A DNA stretch of 64,000 nucleotides from Bimastos eiseni (taxonomy: Eukaryota > Annelida > Clitellata > Crassiclitellata > Lumbricidae), in contig OY365806.1 of the NCBI GenBank assembly GCA_959347315.1, forward strand, positions 58,633,154 through 58,697,153. Direction: 5' to 3'. Position 1 is the first letter of the stretch; each line of letters opens with the position of its first letter. Shown here one piece after another: positions 1 through 12,900 of this stretch. The translations under genes and the position numbers were made by a program. A model generated the notes under the pieces. That model ran no database searches, was not told where the DNA came from, and was given only the letters and a program-made list of their open reading frames with translations.

Positions 1-380
1 AAAGCGTTGTGCATCAACTGGGTTTTTAATTAATTAATTCATTCATTCAGAATACATATATATTGCCTCTTAGAAACCTTATTGTGAAGTGCTCCAAGCC
101 CAGCCACGACTAAAAACAGACGTGAGCGGCTTGTAAAACCATGTCTGTGCTTTTTGTGATTTGAGCAAATGCATTTTCATCAAATTAACTACTTAATGCA
201 ATTCCATTTTGAGCTAGAGAAAGTTTGTTGTTTCAGGTTTTTGATTGCAGGCCTACGCAGTCGCACTGTCGCACGCCTGACAGAAAATTACGACCCGTCG
301 ACACTCGACGGCTGGCATATGGATGTTGAGAATTTCTTTCATTCATCATGTGGTAGTTGCAATGTAACGACACTGTGTGG
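1..380. other. Leftmost flank, no gene recognised
   Basis: AT-rich sequence with a short GC-richer stretch at about 250-330. A 77-codon open frame crosses it, but nothing in it resembles a known family and it ends inside the MITE. Confidence 0.4.
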
Positions 381-1406
381 CAGTGTTGTATGCAAGTCTT
401 GAAACTTCAAGACGAGGCCGAGACAGTGTGGTGCCGAGACCGAGGCAGTGAGGTACCAAGACCGAGACCGAGACACTAGGTTCAAGACAGTACGAGACAG
501 TAAAAGACAAGTGATCCTATATAAAATGCTGTAAAATACTAATGTATCAGTTCTCGGTAATAAGGTTCATTTGTTATTTCGATTTGAAACTTATGATGTA
601 TATAGTACCCATTCCTAAGAATAGTTTTTGTATTGCCGCGTTTTATCTCTTCGTTGACCTATCTTCTGAATAGTATAAAGGTAGCTACCGTCGTCCGAGG
701 CGCTCGTCCGACCGGGTCGGTCTCGCGCCCCGGCGTCACACGTTCAACGGAGCCCGCACGAAAGCGAAGCTCGCATCGCACTCGCACGACGACCCAACGG
801 TCTCCGTTCGCTCACACGAGCGCCCGGTCGGGCCGCCCGTCGGCCGAAGCCGCGGCGGCCCGGAACGCGGGCGCACAGATTCACTCGCCTTCGCGGCACC
901 CGTTGCGGGGCCGGAATACTCAAGACGGTCAGGCTCGTAATGAACCTAGACGTGTGGCACACAGTTCGTATCTCGACCGCAAGACTGGAAGTCAACCGAA
1001 GAGACGCTTGCTGGCCCCGGTCGCAGCCGGGCGTCTTCGAGATTGTCTCGTCTAGCAGCAAAGCTCGCCTGACGAGAGCAGCAAACCGAGTACGCGTCGT
1101 CGTTCGACGTCGCACCAACAGGCTACACACTTAAGGCAGACGGACGCGCCGCGGAGGCCGTCCGTCTTCGCCGTGCTGCCCTGTTTGGACGCTGCACTGT
1201 TGCTTCACATAAGACAGTTCACGCAAAACTTATCGAGACCGCTTGTTCGAGACAGAACAAGACTTTCACTTGAAGACAGTTTCTAAAAATTCGAGACACT
1301 ACCTCGAGACCGAGACAGCAGGTATCCAAGACCGAGACCGAGACACTAAAAAACTGTCTCGAGACGTCTCGAGACCGAGACACTGTCTAGAGACCATACA
1401 ACTCTG
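381..1406 (+). mobile_element. hAT-like MITE, family A, with GC-rich insert
   Basis: Left end CAGTGTTGTATGCAAG. The right end is degraded (CATACAACTCTG) compared with CATACATCACTG in the copy at 16,478. Flanking 8-bp duplication CTGTGTGG / CTGTGTTG (7 of 8). The body is rich in GAGACC/CAAGACC words. Bases 641-1209 are absent from the 16,478 copy. There is no transposase, so it is non-autonomous. Assignment to hAT rests on the 8-bp duplication and CAG-type ends. Confidence 0.75.
641..1209. other. GC- and CpG-rich insert inside MITE
   Basis: About 570 bp that is far richer in GC and CpG than its surroundings. It interrupts the MITE between GCCGCG and TAAGACAGTTC, which lie close together in the copy at 16,478. 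Arg-rich open frames on both strands look like by-products of composition. It could be ribosomal-spacer-like or bacterial-like DNA; I could not identify it. Confidence 0.6.
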
Positions 1407-2816
1407 CTGTGTTGTAACATAGACCATTAGCGTCGTCCTCCTCCTTTATCCAGGCTTGGGACTGGGACTGGCAGAGTTCAACCAGTGGAGTTCATTCATC
1501 ATGTGTTCACTATTTTGTGTGTGTAATAAGTTTATTTAACGACGCATCCATGACAAGGATGTTCACTGCGATAGGCTTACTCTATATAGTGTCCCCTTCA
1601 AGGGTACTACTCATGAGCGCTCCCGACCCCGGCACAGTTAAAAAGAACAGATATTAAGGCGAGTAGCCTATAAATAGAGACTGAGTGGGTTCTCGGCGAC
1701 AACTGCAATACTAAGAGCAACAATATTAATCTAGATTTATATGACATTGTTGCTGCTGCATAATTTAATTATAGGCCTAATGAACTTAATATAAAAACAA
1801 GAATTTAAAATTAAGTAGTTTGAGGTTATCAACATTATAGGCCCACGGGCCGCCTATTATTTTTTGCCAGACGTTTGAATCTCCGCCACTACACCGGGCT
1901 TGGAATTTATTTCAGAAAAAGAATTTTAAAAATGCGTTCGTTCGATATGGTGGAATAGATTGCCTTTAAAAGTGTTTTAAGTGTATACTGTTAGGTCAAT
2001 AATATGAATTGTGTTGTATTGTAATTGCGCCGAGCAAGTGGTGCAATAATTATCTATGCACATAATGATTACGTCAGTGTGTGCTGGTTTCGTACTGCTC
2101 CTTCTATGAAATCACAATTTTTTTACGGAGTTTAGATATTACTTAAAAATCATATTCTGAAGTATAAATGATGTGTTTATTAGTTTAGCGTTCAACGCAA
2201 GTATATTATCGCTCTTCAAAATTGATGGCGAAAGTGCAGTATGTGGATGTGTAGGTTCCCGACCGTCACACGATATCTTTTGGCGTGCTGTCTCGGTTAC
2301 TCGTAAGGTACTATGACGACACGTCTAGCTCTACTTCTGACCCTAGCTACAGTTATTGATCATTGTACCCATTTCGGCAAACTTGCTGTATCGGGTTACG
2401 TAAGTTTCAAGGGCGTCATATGATATCTGTTGGTATGCTTCGGCAGCTGCATTAGTTGGTACCTTGTTTTCTAATAACGACCCTACCTCGACCGTGACAC
2501 ACCAAACCTGGCCATAAGCAACCCTACACACCCTCAATACTGCAGGGTTACCCCCATTTTTACCAGTGTGTAGGCTTATGTGGTCACAACTTCTAGAATA
2601 AATGTGAAATGTAATTTATGACAAGTTTCCCATTTCTGCCAATGTGCCTATGAACAAGAAAGGAAGAATTGAGGAAATTCTGAAACCTCTTATTTTCTGG
2701 CAGCATATGAAAATCTTGTTTTATTAAAAGTACCCGCAATTTGTTTTTGGTCACAACTTCAAATTTAAAACTGGAATCTTACATTGAAGGCTACTGTAGC
2801 GGACATTTAGAAGAGG
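1407..2816. other. 5' flank of SLC9C1, promoter expected
   Basis: AT-rich with no convincing coding sequence. 1,425-1,500 contains CCTCCTCCTTTATCCAGGCTTGGG, cited here as two parts (CCTCCTCCTT and CCAGGCTTGGG), a word pair that recurs at about 12,325-12,360 and so is probably a dispersed repeat. Core promoter elements cannot be assigned by eye. Confidence 0.4.
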
Positions 2817-2922
2817 ATGAGCAATGCAACGTCCCCCGATGGTCAATATCTGCATAGGGTTATACACGAGCACCATTCACCAGGATTTCTGTTATTCATC
2901 TTTGGTGTAAGCACTATTGCAG
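2817..2922 (+). CDS. SLC9C1: SLC9C1 exon 1 (start codon)
   Basis: The ATG at 2817 has A at -3 and an in-frame TAG nine bases upstream (2808). It opens 35 codons beginning MSNATSPDGQ and ending in a hydrophobic stretch (FLLFIFGVSTIAG), then a donor GTATGT. The exon ends after one base of a Gly codon, exactly the phase exon 2 needs, and completes the first membrane helix. No homology search was possible, so the start rests on phase, hydrophobicity and the upstream stop. A further non-coding 5' exon is possible. Confidence 0.75.
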
Positions 2923-3643
2923 GTATGTAATATCTACAGGTTTATATATATATGTGCTGTTAATTTATCTCATATTTGGTCTTATGTGAGAGAACAACAA
3001 TTGATGGAATGACAAAAAGTAGTAAAGTTTTTGTGGAGCAAGATTGTCGTGCTATATGCAATATATATGCTATATACCTTTGGATTGTAGTGGCTGAGGG
3101 TAGGGGTCACAGTAGGGGACATATGAAAGGCCATAAAATTAAGACTTTTGAGGGATATGAGCAGGGTCAAGAATTCCAAGGGCGCTAACCTCAAACCTAG
3201 GAGGCGAAGGCATGTGACTCTGAGCGCAAAGTCCAAACTGTACGTAAATTATGTTTTAGAATGAAATGTATGCAAGACCTTAAACTTCAAGACCAAGATG
3301 AGACCGAAACAGTGAGGTACCGAGACAGTGAGGTACTGATACCGAAACCGAGACACTTGTGCCTTTCCTTCAGTATAATGAGGAATGTAGGACAGCGATT
3401 TGGAGATGCGTGAAGTACAGGCTGAGATGGACCATCTGGTTCAAATCGAACAACATATCAATTGTACATATGTATGTGTATATATATATATTATGGTATA
3501 TATAGTATATTATAGATTATAGTATATATATATATTATTGTATATATATATATAATATATTATAGATTATAGTATATATATGTATATATATATATATATA
3601 TAAGCTGATGGAAATCAAATAATATCAAGAGCAAGGGATTATA

Positions 3644-3679
<36 letters not shown>

Positions 3680-3896
3680 TATAATCCCTTGCTCTTGATA
3701 TTAAGAATCAAGGGATTATAGTGTGTATATATATATATATATATATACACACTATAATCCCTTGCTCTTGATATTATTTGAAATATATATATATATATAT
3801 ATACTATAAATACTATATATATATATACTATACTATATATATGTATATATATACTATAATCCCTTGCTCTTGATATTATTTGAAATATACATATAC

Positions 3897-3967
<71 letters not shown>

Positions 3968-6900
3968 CTTCAGACAACCTATTTTTTTAACCTTTATGCT
4001 TCAACCTGTATTAATTTATAATTTGGATGTTGTGATTGTGGTTCTTGTTTTGTGAATGGCTTTGACCTCTTTTATAAAAATGAAATTACTCATTAATAGT
4101 TGTGTATTTCAATGACAGACAGGTACAGAAAATTATCTACAAGAATCAATTTACCTTTAATGTCATGGTAATTTGAACTGTCAATGACCAATTAAAGACA
4201 AACCTTTTACAAGATTTCCTTGCAAACCATAAGTTTCTGTTGAATACATTTTGGGAAATACTGAAGTTGACCATGGTATTTAACTAATGCCACGGAGTCT
4301 TTGATGGTTGCCAAAGTCTAAAAGTTTTTTGATAAACATGATAAATTCATGGGATTTGACTAATACCACAGTGGCTGGCATGTGCCTTCTGGATTCCTTG
4401 TAGCCATGAACTGCAAACTGGGCACCAAAATCAGTTTTCTAAGATTTTTGCTGTGGAGATATAAATGATCACTTGGAGCAATGATGTAACGTCATGTGAT
4501 ATGTAGAATATAATTACTGCACAGTGCCTTACATCAGCTTTTCGAATTCCTTGTACATTGTCGAAAATCCTAGTGGGAACAACAAAATCACCCAGTACAG
4601 ACTGTACAGAGAAATATAAATGGTCGCTGCAGATGTCAGTTGTTCCTTAGGAAATTATTTCCAGGTGGTGTCCAAGGTATGTTTGTTAATTCTTCCCTTC
4701 CAAATCATAACTTGACACCAATGTTATCCTTGTTAGCAAAATACTCTAAAAAAAGTCATTGTAATGTCAACAGTGATGCCAAGGTTTTACATCACATGAC
4801 AGTAACTTTATGAAACAATCTGCTTAGCATATTAAGGCTGAGTTGCTGAAAGAATGTTCAACATATGTTCCCATTTGGCACTTAAATGACAAGAGCGTAC
4901 TAATAGTGACTGAGGAACCAAGGAAACTTGTCCTTAAAGTGTTGAAAGTTACACATGAAAAACTGTTACGGGGCTAAATTTCCACCAGTTTGTGGCGTAA
5001 AGGTTAAAGAATTACATAATCACTGTCCTCGTTACCCATTGTTTATGCCATTGTAACTAACGAACTTCGTACAGTAACATGTGATACACTTATTATGTGG
5101 CACTGTATGTTTTTTCTAGGAATTCTACGATCAACCAGACTGAGAGCAAAAATGCTGTCTCCAATACTGGATCTTGTATTGTTTTTTGTTGGAGTAGGCT
5201 ATGGCTTTCTGGCTCACATGGATAGTTTTCCATCTGTGCTCAATTTTGCCGATGTTTATGAATTGGGCCCCCATACACTCAAGTGTATCTGGTTTCCACT
5301 TTTGTTGTTTGAAGCAGTTTTTGCCATGGATGCACGAACATTTGCAAGTTTATTTCTACAAGTGATATTTCTCGGAAGTTTGGGTTTTGGTATGGCAATT
5401 TTGAAATCTTTTATGACGTTTAGTTGAACATTATATTTCATGTTGTCTATTTTTTTTCCTGTACTATGCATAAACTGTGAAGCATCTGTGCAAATCTTCA
5501 ATGGCTTTGCTCTGATCTGCTATCAGACAGCCTCTGATCTGCTATCAGACAGCCTCGGATCTGGTATGACAAATGATATTGAACTGCAGAAGTTGTATTT
5601 TAGTATTGGCCGAGTTTGTCTTTCTTTCTACATTTCTTTTCAATGCAATTCCAGGGCACCTTTGACAGTTTTTGAGCCATGGTCTGTCCCCAAAATGTTA
5701 AAATGTTTCATTAGCCCTTTAATGGACTAGTTGCATTGGTTTCACTGACACTTTAGTTCATGATCATCATTTAATCACTTGCAACATGCAATGACTGAGT
5801 TTTTTTTAATCATATTTAGGCTTTGAACTTAAAAATGTATATATAAAATATTTTTATAGCGACTATGGGTTTTGACGGTTTGACCATACTCGTTTTTCTA
5901 TGAATTGATCACTCAAGTCAACAGATTTTCAGTGCAAGGATTGTGGATGTAATGAGAGCAGTATTTAAAAAGCAGAAGCTGTTAGGATAATTAATGAGTG
6001 ATGATAATTATTATACAACTTCGCTTGAGTTGCTCCATCTTCAGACCTTGCCAAACTTTATTTGCTATTTGATAAAGTTTAGTGACTAGGACGAAACAAA
6101 AACCAATAGGTAAAGTAATGATTTTTTGAGCATACATTGATGCATAATCATTGAATATTGCATTGTATGATAATCATATAACTATGAGCTTTTGAGATGT
6201 TTTTGTTGGTCTTCAGCACTGATTGTGACAATGAGAGCATTGTTTGTGTACTATGCATTTCTCTTGTGGTACAACTGGCCAGTTTGGATATGCATAACAT
6301 ATGCAAGTGTAACAAGTCTGACTGATCCTACTTTAATCTTGAAGCTCTTCAAAGAGATAGGTACGTAGAAATGATTTCACTATAGCTTTTGTAATGACAT
6401 GTATTTTCGATCATCAAGTGCAAATTTATTCTCAATCAGCTACCACTGAACTTATATTCCTATTTTTACAACATATTCTAAAGTTTGAGTTCTTTGTAAG
6501 TGGGCATGTTATGCGACTGACCTGAAGAAAATGCATGCCTAGATTATAATAATAATAATAATAATAAAAACGCGGATTTATAAGGCACCATAAACGCGGC
6601 CCTAGCCACTTCAAGGGCCATGTGCTGTTGTTGGTTGGCTTCAACACTGCGCTTGCATAGTATTGCATTGTTAAGGTTACCCAACCAGAGGAGATTAGTT
6701 TGGTTAATTCATTCAAGATTGGTGAGAATGTTGTGAAAAGAAGTGAATGGCAGGACTATTAATCAAGATGATTCTTGCTTTTTAAATTTTGCAAATATGT
6801 GGGCCAAACATGTTAACCTGGCAACAGTTTGTATAAAGGAAGACCTGGTGACATTTAAAAACAGTTGCTAAATTGATTAAATATACATGTATATCGTATC

Positions 6901-9900
6901 TCCTGTACCTGCTGAAGCTGCTTACTATCATTGCAGGTTGTCACATATGTAGTAATTTGAGACTGGACTCAATATTGTATTCTGTTATACCTGTTGATTT
7001 TGCATTGCATTGAATTGTATCAATTGAGGTTTATTACCAATTGCAGTGGCACTTTGGAAGCCTTCAGTTTTAAATGTGATTATGTGATTGGGTGATTAAA
7101 TGTTATTATGTGATTGGGTGATTACTGTGCTGTTGCCTAATTGATCAGAATGTGCTTGTTTCTATTTTAGGGAGTTATAAAACACTGTGCAGATTATTAG
7201 AGGGAGAACACTTTATAATGATTGCTGCTGCCTGCTTTGCTGCCTCATATGTGGACAATTTCAAATTTGTAGATGAAGATGATACTGGTGGTAAACGTTG
7301 ATTTTTCATTCAGCTAAATTTATTTTTGTAGTGCATGGATCTTTGTAACTAATAGCTTCTTATTATGTTAAATTTTAGCCAGTCAAAATTTGATGTGAAT
7401 TCTTACAAACAATTTTTCATAATTTGCTCAAAAATTCTTTTGTGTTCTGAGGGGTACTATATCATACAGTGTTTATTACCATCTGCTTTTATAGATTATC
7501 TCCCTTGTGTATCTGACCTCACAATGCCAGGGATTAGCATGATTATCAAGCAGGTTTTGCCCTAACTAATTCACATCTGTTTTTTTTGAGTGTATCTCCC
7601 AATATTCGTAAGCTGCCTACTTTACATTTATTCAAAAGTCATTGCGAGAAATTCTAATGGAGTCATGGCTTGATTTTTCTAGTTTGTTTAAATTCTTCAT
7701 TTTATTCTTTTGTTTTGTTGAGTTTTTCGTCTTTTCTTATTTATTGTAGGCCTACTTGTTTTTTCAACTTTGTCGCATTTACTTGTTTACGTTTGCTATG
7801 TTCCATCTCCCTTTACGTTGGATGACGTTACCTTCATCTGTTGAAGTTACACTATCCTTGATTGGTTTCATTGTTCAGTCTGAACCTAGTTATGATTTGT
7901 TTTCTACACGATATTTTTTTCTGGATCGAAACAGCCGATTTGACTATGGACTCTAAAATCTCGCCTTTTGTTTCACTTGCCTTGATGTTATGACCCTGCC
8001 TAGTGTGACTATGTCCCTTCTGGGTCCTCTGCTGTTGACAATGATGGAAAAATGGTTATGTTATTGCTGTTTTCCTTTCAATGCTTCAATCGAATGAATT
8101 GAATTGAAATTAATTGCTTTGGGGACATGCCACTCTTCACATTAAGCAGAACTGAATGTTATCAAGGTGTGTGTTAATGAGTTCACCGAGTATTTAGAAC
8201 ATAACCAAGGGTTTATATCATTGGATCATATTTACCAACTTTTCTCATCGTTTGCCATGGCAGAGCCAGTAAAAATCTGGTTTACCACATGAATATTTAC
8301 TGGTAAATTTGCATCACTTACAAAAACTAACACAAAATGAAATGTGGCATAGTGAATGCTTTAAGAATTATTTCTAACAAATAAAACCCATTGGTTTCTT
8401 TGTATGTATGTTGCCATAGCACAGCCCAAAAATGGAAGCAATGATTTGTAAGTTGGGATTTTCATTTTCTTTTCTGTTTGTTGCTAGAGTGGAATTTTAC
8501 TCATTCCAGAATCCTATTTATCTCTGCTCAATTCATTGCTGCACCAGTCTTTGGATACCTAATGGGAAGGGTTACTGTTGCATGGCTCACGATGATACTC
8601 GACGACCCTGTTATTGAAGTAGTCTTAGTCGTTTCCATTGGATATCTGACATTTCTCATTGGTGAGTAGTCTATCATAATACAATTCACTGCAGTATGTA
8701 TTGTACAGTGTGGATTAGCGCAGTGTGCCTATCTGTTTGGAAGCGTTTTTATCTGAGAGTGTTTAAATTCTGTTTTGAAATTTCGCATTGAACGTAATTT
8801 CTGTGAGCCGAGGAAGCGTGTGCATGGTGTTAGCAATAAAGGAAGTGAAGTTGACAAGAAATATATCCAGACAATCCCATGATTACAGTATTTGGAGCAT
8901 CCCAGCTTGTCTGGATGAAATAAAGGGACAAGAAATGAGGCTTAGCTCAATAGAGAATATTCAGAGCTCCATGAAACCAATAATCATTTCATGACATCAT
9001 GCTAGTCCAAAACGACACGACTTCTGTGGACATTGATTAATAGTAATCTTGAAGAGGCACTGTATAAATTGCATTGATTGATTGATTAATTGATTGACTA
9101 ACTGACTGATTGATTGATTGACTGATTGATTGATTAATTAATTGATTGATTAATTGATTGCTTGATTGATTGATTAATTGACCTGGCTCTGAACTACCAT
9201 TAACCACGACTCCTCTGGATTTATGTGAATTTTGGTATACGTGTAAATGTTTATCGTGTTGCTTTTGTTGTAGGTTCCATTCTGAATATGTCATCTGTCC
9301 TGGCAGTGTTATCTTACATGTTGGTACTGAGTGATAGAAGAGTCTGTCTTTACTTAGGCAATGACATTTACCTGCAAAGGTAACTAACAACTATCGTCAT
9401 TGCTCTCATTCTTGTCAAAACTTTTGAAGTGTTTAAATTATGAATAAGATGCCCTGCCTGCAGGTCAACCAACTTGCACGTTGCATAGTTCCATGTGTGT
9501 GCATTTAGCGCAATGGGCTTGATGTTGTCCAGGAAATACTTTCCAGTTCGTGTGGTCTGATGCTTTTGCTGTTGTCTGCTGCATTTTTATGCCTGAATCA
9601 TTCAGATTCTAAGTCGTCTGTTAAATAGCATGAGCATTTTGTTGGGTTGTTGTGTTGTTGATAATAATAATTGTGTTTATAATAATATCTTTGTTTATTT
9701 TCATACCGACAAACTATAGTATGATGACTAGTATGGTATGGACAGATGATGACGGAATATTCTGTATAGGAGTCGAATTTAACTGTCAGCAGCCATGCAA
9801 GGGCACTGATCGTCGCGTTATGCCATCTGATTAAACCAATGCCACCACCTAGTGAGAGAAGGGTTGGTCAACCTTATGAGTTGCATGTATTGAACTCTCT

Positions 9901-12900
9901 TTGTCTGCTCTGCATGCCAGTGGGTTATCCATCAGTCTACAGCCCCCACCCACTCATAGCCTACAGTCCCCACTCTTGGTCCAGTTGTGACAGTACTTCA
10001 TCTCTTGGTATGCATACATATATACTTTCATGTATACATAGATACAACTGATACATGGAAATGTACATACATGGAGATACAGGTACACACATGCACTAAT
10101 AAACGCATGCATTTTTCTCTTTATTTATAACTTAAGATTTTTTAATTATGCCGCTTTGCTATGTTGATTGCATTTCAGGTTGTTTGACATCTTAAAGCTC
10201 CTTTCTAGTGCATGCATCTTAGTATTGGCTGGCATTCAACTGACTCGCCAGACTACTCGTATCTCAGCGATCGAGGCAGCCGATGTGCTCATGACACTAA
10301 CGCTATATTTTCAATATATCTTTGCAAGGTAGCTATAGTCGTTGTTTGTACTGCTCCTATAAATGGATAAAATGCATTAATGAAATGTCTGATGTCTCAT
10401 AGGTAGCAATAATTGTAAGATGCATCTGTATACAAACTTTGAAGAAGTGTATTTGTTGGTCTGAAGAAACATTTAGACAATGCTTTGTCTACCATCAACC
10501 CAAGGAGTGACAGTTTGTGAGTGCAGCCTTGTACTTGAACATTTCACTCCTCTGATGTCATTCCTTGGAACACTGTACCAATTAATCGGCCATATTCATA
10601 ATCAGACTAATTGTCGGAGCAATCGGCGGTATTGGTATTGGTAACGATGATCGGCACTGTTGAAGATTAGTTAGGATTAGATTAATACTTGCATGCATAC
10701 ATACATAGTAATTATTAGTTATCTAGTTAAGTTACTTAAGTCAAACCTATTATTCAATATGCAAACTTGCTTTTCATATGCCCCTATTTTTAATCTGCTT
10801 GGTGCAAGTGTGTCCAAAAATTGTCCATGCTAGCTGGACTTTAGGGTTTATTCTTCACTATTGTTAACTGTCAATCCCCATTTAACTCTCATGTTATTAT
10901 AATTTCCTTTGTTTGCCAGTTATCAATAAAAATAATTGGTTATGGTCATGCATGCATAAGGTTACCATTTTCTTTGATGTACTTACAGAGGCATTCTGGC
11001 AATGTTGATGTTGCCATTTCTGTACGTCGGTGGTTACCATATGACTCTTCCAGAGGGTGCATCCATAGTATGGTGTGAAACTCACAGAGCAACTACTCTT
11101 CTGCTGGGAATGAGTGTGTGTCATGCAGTCTTGGCAAAGCCAGACGTCAATGTAGAGGATCCTGATGAGATTTTCAAGGTGTTGTTCTCCATGTCAATTT
11201 AACAGCCTTTAGATCATCTCAATGAACATCTTGTCTTTATTCTTTGTGTTCCATCATGTGCTCGTCTGTGATGCAGCAAAATGTTGAGATGCTGCACTTC
11301 TGCGCAATTATCATGAACATATCATGAAATAGGACAAGGCATTTGTCCTATTTTGGGCCATGCTGTTGCAACAGATTACCATTCTGTTCTATACCTGCCT
11401 TTGTAGTTGACTTACATTTTCAGCATTGCTGTCAGAATTAAGCCTCAGACTGAATATTGAAAGGAATGCCTTTGACTAGGAGATCATGTTGTAGACATCA
11501 TGATTTCTCCAATGGCTTAGGCTATTTAGTGAAGTAAATGTACCATACAGGGAATTGGTGGACGTATTCGTGTGCTTTTGGTAGCTCTTGAGCTGGCTTT
11601 AGGTGAATTCCAAGGTCCTGGGACTAATTATGACTAACAAAGACTTGCCATTACTTCCTGTCTTATGAGGGAACCATATTATGCTGCAGTGACAGAGAAA
11701 TGTGTTTGTAAACAATTTGTCAATGGCTGTTACACAAAGTCGAAACCACAATCATATGACCATTGTCCAAACATGTTTGCAGTAGAACTCTGTTACATAT
11801 GGCTTAGCTATGCGGCAATTTCTAACTAGGACTCCAAGACAAAAACGGTGTTTTATTTGAGTGGAATGTTTCTTCTTTTCTGTGCGACTTTAAGATATGC
11901 ACTTTGAAATGGTGATATTCACAACATGGCACAGCGGGACAATTCTGGGCTTGAAGTTGCTTTACTTGCAGTCCCTTTGTGCTGGTGACAGTATTCCATG
12001 ATCAAATTATTAAATTATTTTGCATGGATTTCTTGCCTGTATAATATTAGACCTCAGATTTTGATCTAATTATTAGCTGTTAGATAGTAGTAAGTATCAG
12101 CTGAAGCTTTAAGTTGAGCTAATACAGTTGCACTATTGAATTTTTATTCTGGATTAAACAAGGTAGATTGTTTTTTGGACGAGCATTAGTACTTAATTCA
12201 TCATTTGAATTTGATGCTCTGTGCTAAACTACTTAGTTGTGTTTAGTATTTAGTCCTTGAGAGGAAGATTTACATTTTATATATGTTTTTGGTAGTAGTA
12301 ATAATTGCAGTTATTAGCATTGCCCTCCTCCTTCTTCCAGGCTTGGGAGGGGCATCAGCTGGCACTATACCCGGTTGTACAATGCACGGATGTCCGGTGG
12401 TGGAGTTGATATATTTTATACATGTTTTTGGTACTTGAAGCACTTTGTATATCCTTCAAGTCAGTAAATCCTGAGAATTTAGTTTGTTTTATGTTGCTTT
12501 CGATTTATGTTAGGTCCAATTGGTCAGTCAGCTTAGAGGGATTGAATAAAAAAAATTATTCTTTATTTCTGTACAGTATGATCATGATGACTTATTTTAT
12601 CTTTAGCTATATTTTCACATCTGTGGCCTGTTTGTACTGACATCTGTTATCAATGGAGCAACGATTACAACTGCATTAGACTTCTTTGGTTAGCAAAATA
12701 AACTTAACTTGTTGTCTTGAGTTTGACATGCTTATACAGTGTGCTGAAGAATGATGCTGATGATGATAAGTAGGAAAATAAGAAATATTTTGAATGTGAT
12801 ATCTTACAAAACAGGCATTTGTACATGTAAAATATATGCGTGTGAGAGCTGTATGTGTGCATGCAAGTATGTGTATGTAAGTATTCCTTCAATAATAATT

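Noticed and set aside
633..1130. Overlapping Arg/Ser-rich open frames on both strands
   Set aside because: They lie in the GC-rich MITE insert; long frames on both strands follow from composition, and no domain is recognisable.
3470..3965. CRISPR-like array of repeated units
   Set aside because: Units alternate orientation, spacers are TA runs, and the sequence is a spliced animal genome.
12568..12606. Earlier acceptor for SLC9C1 exon 9
   Set aside because: It has a better pyrimidine tract, but the frame hits a TAG before the conserved helix.
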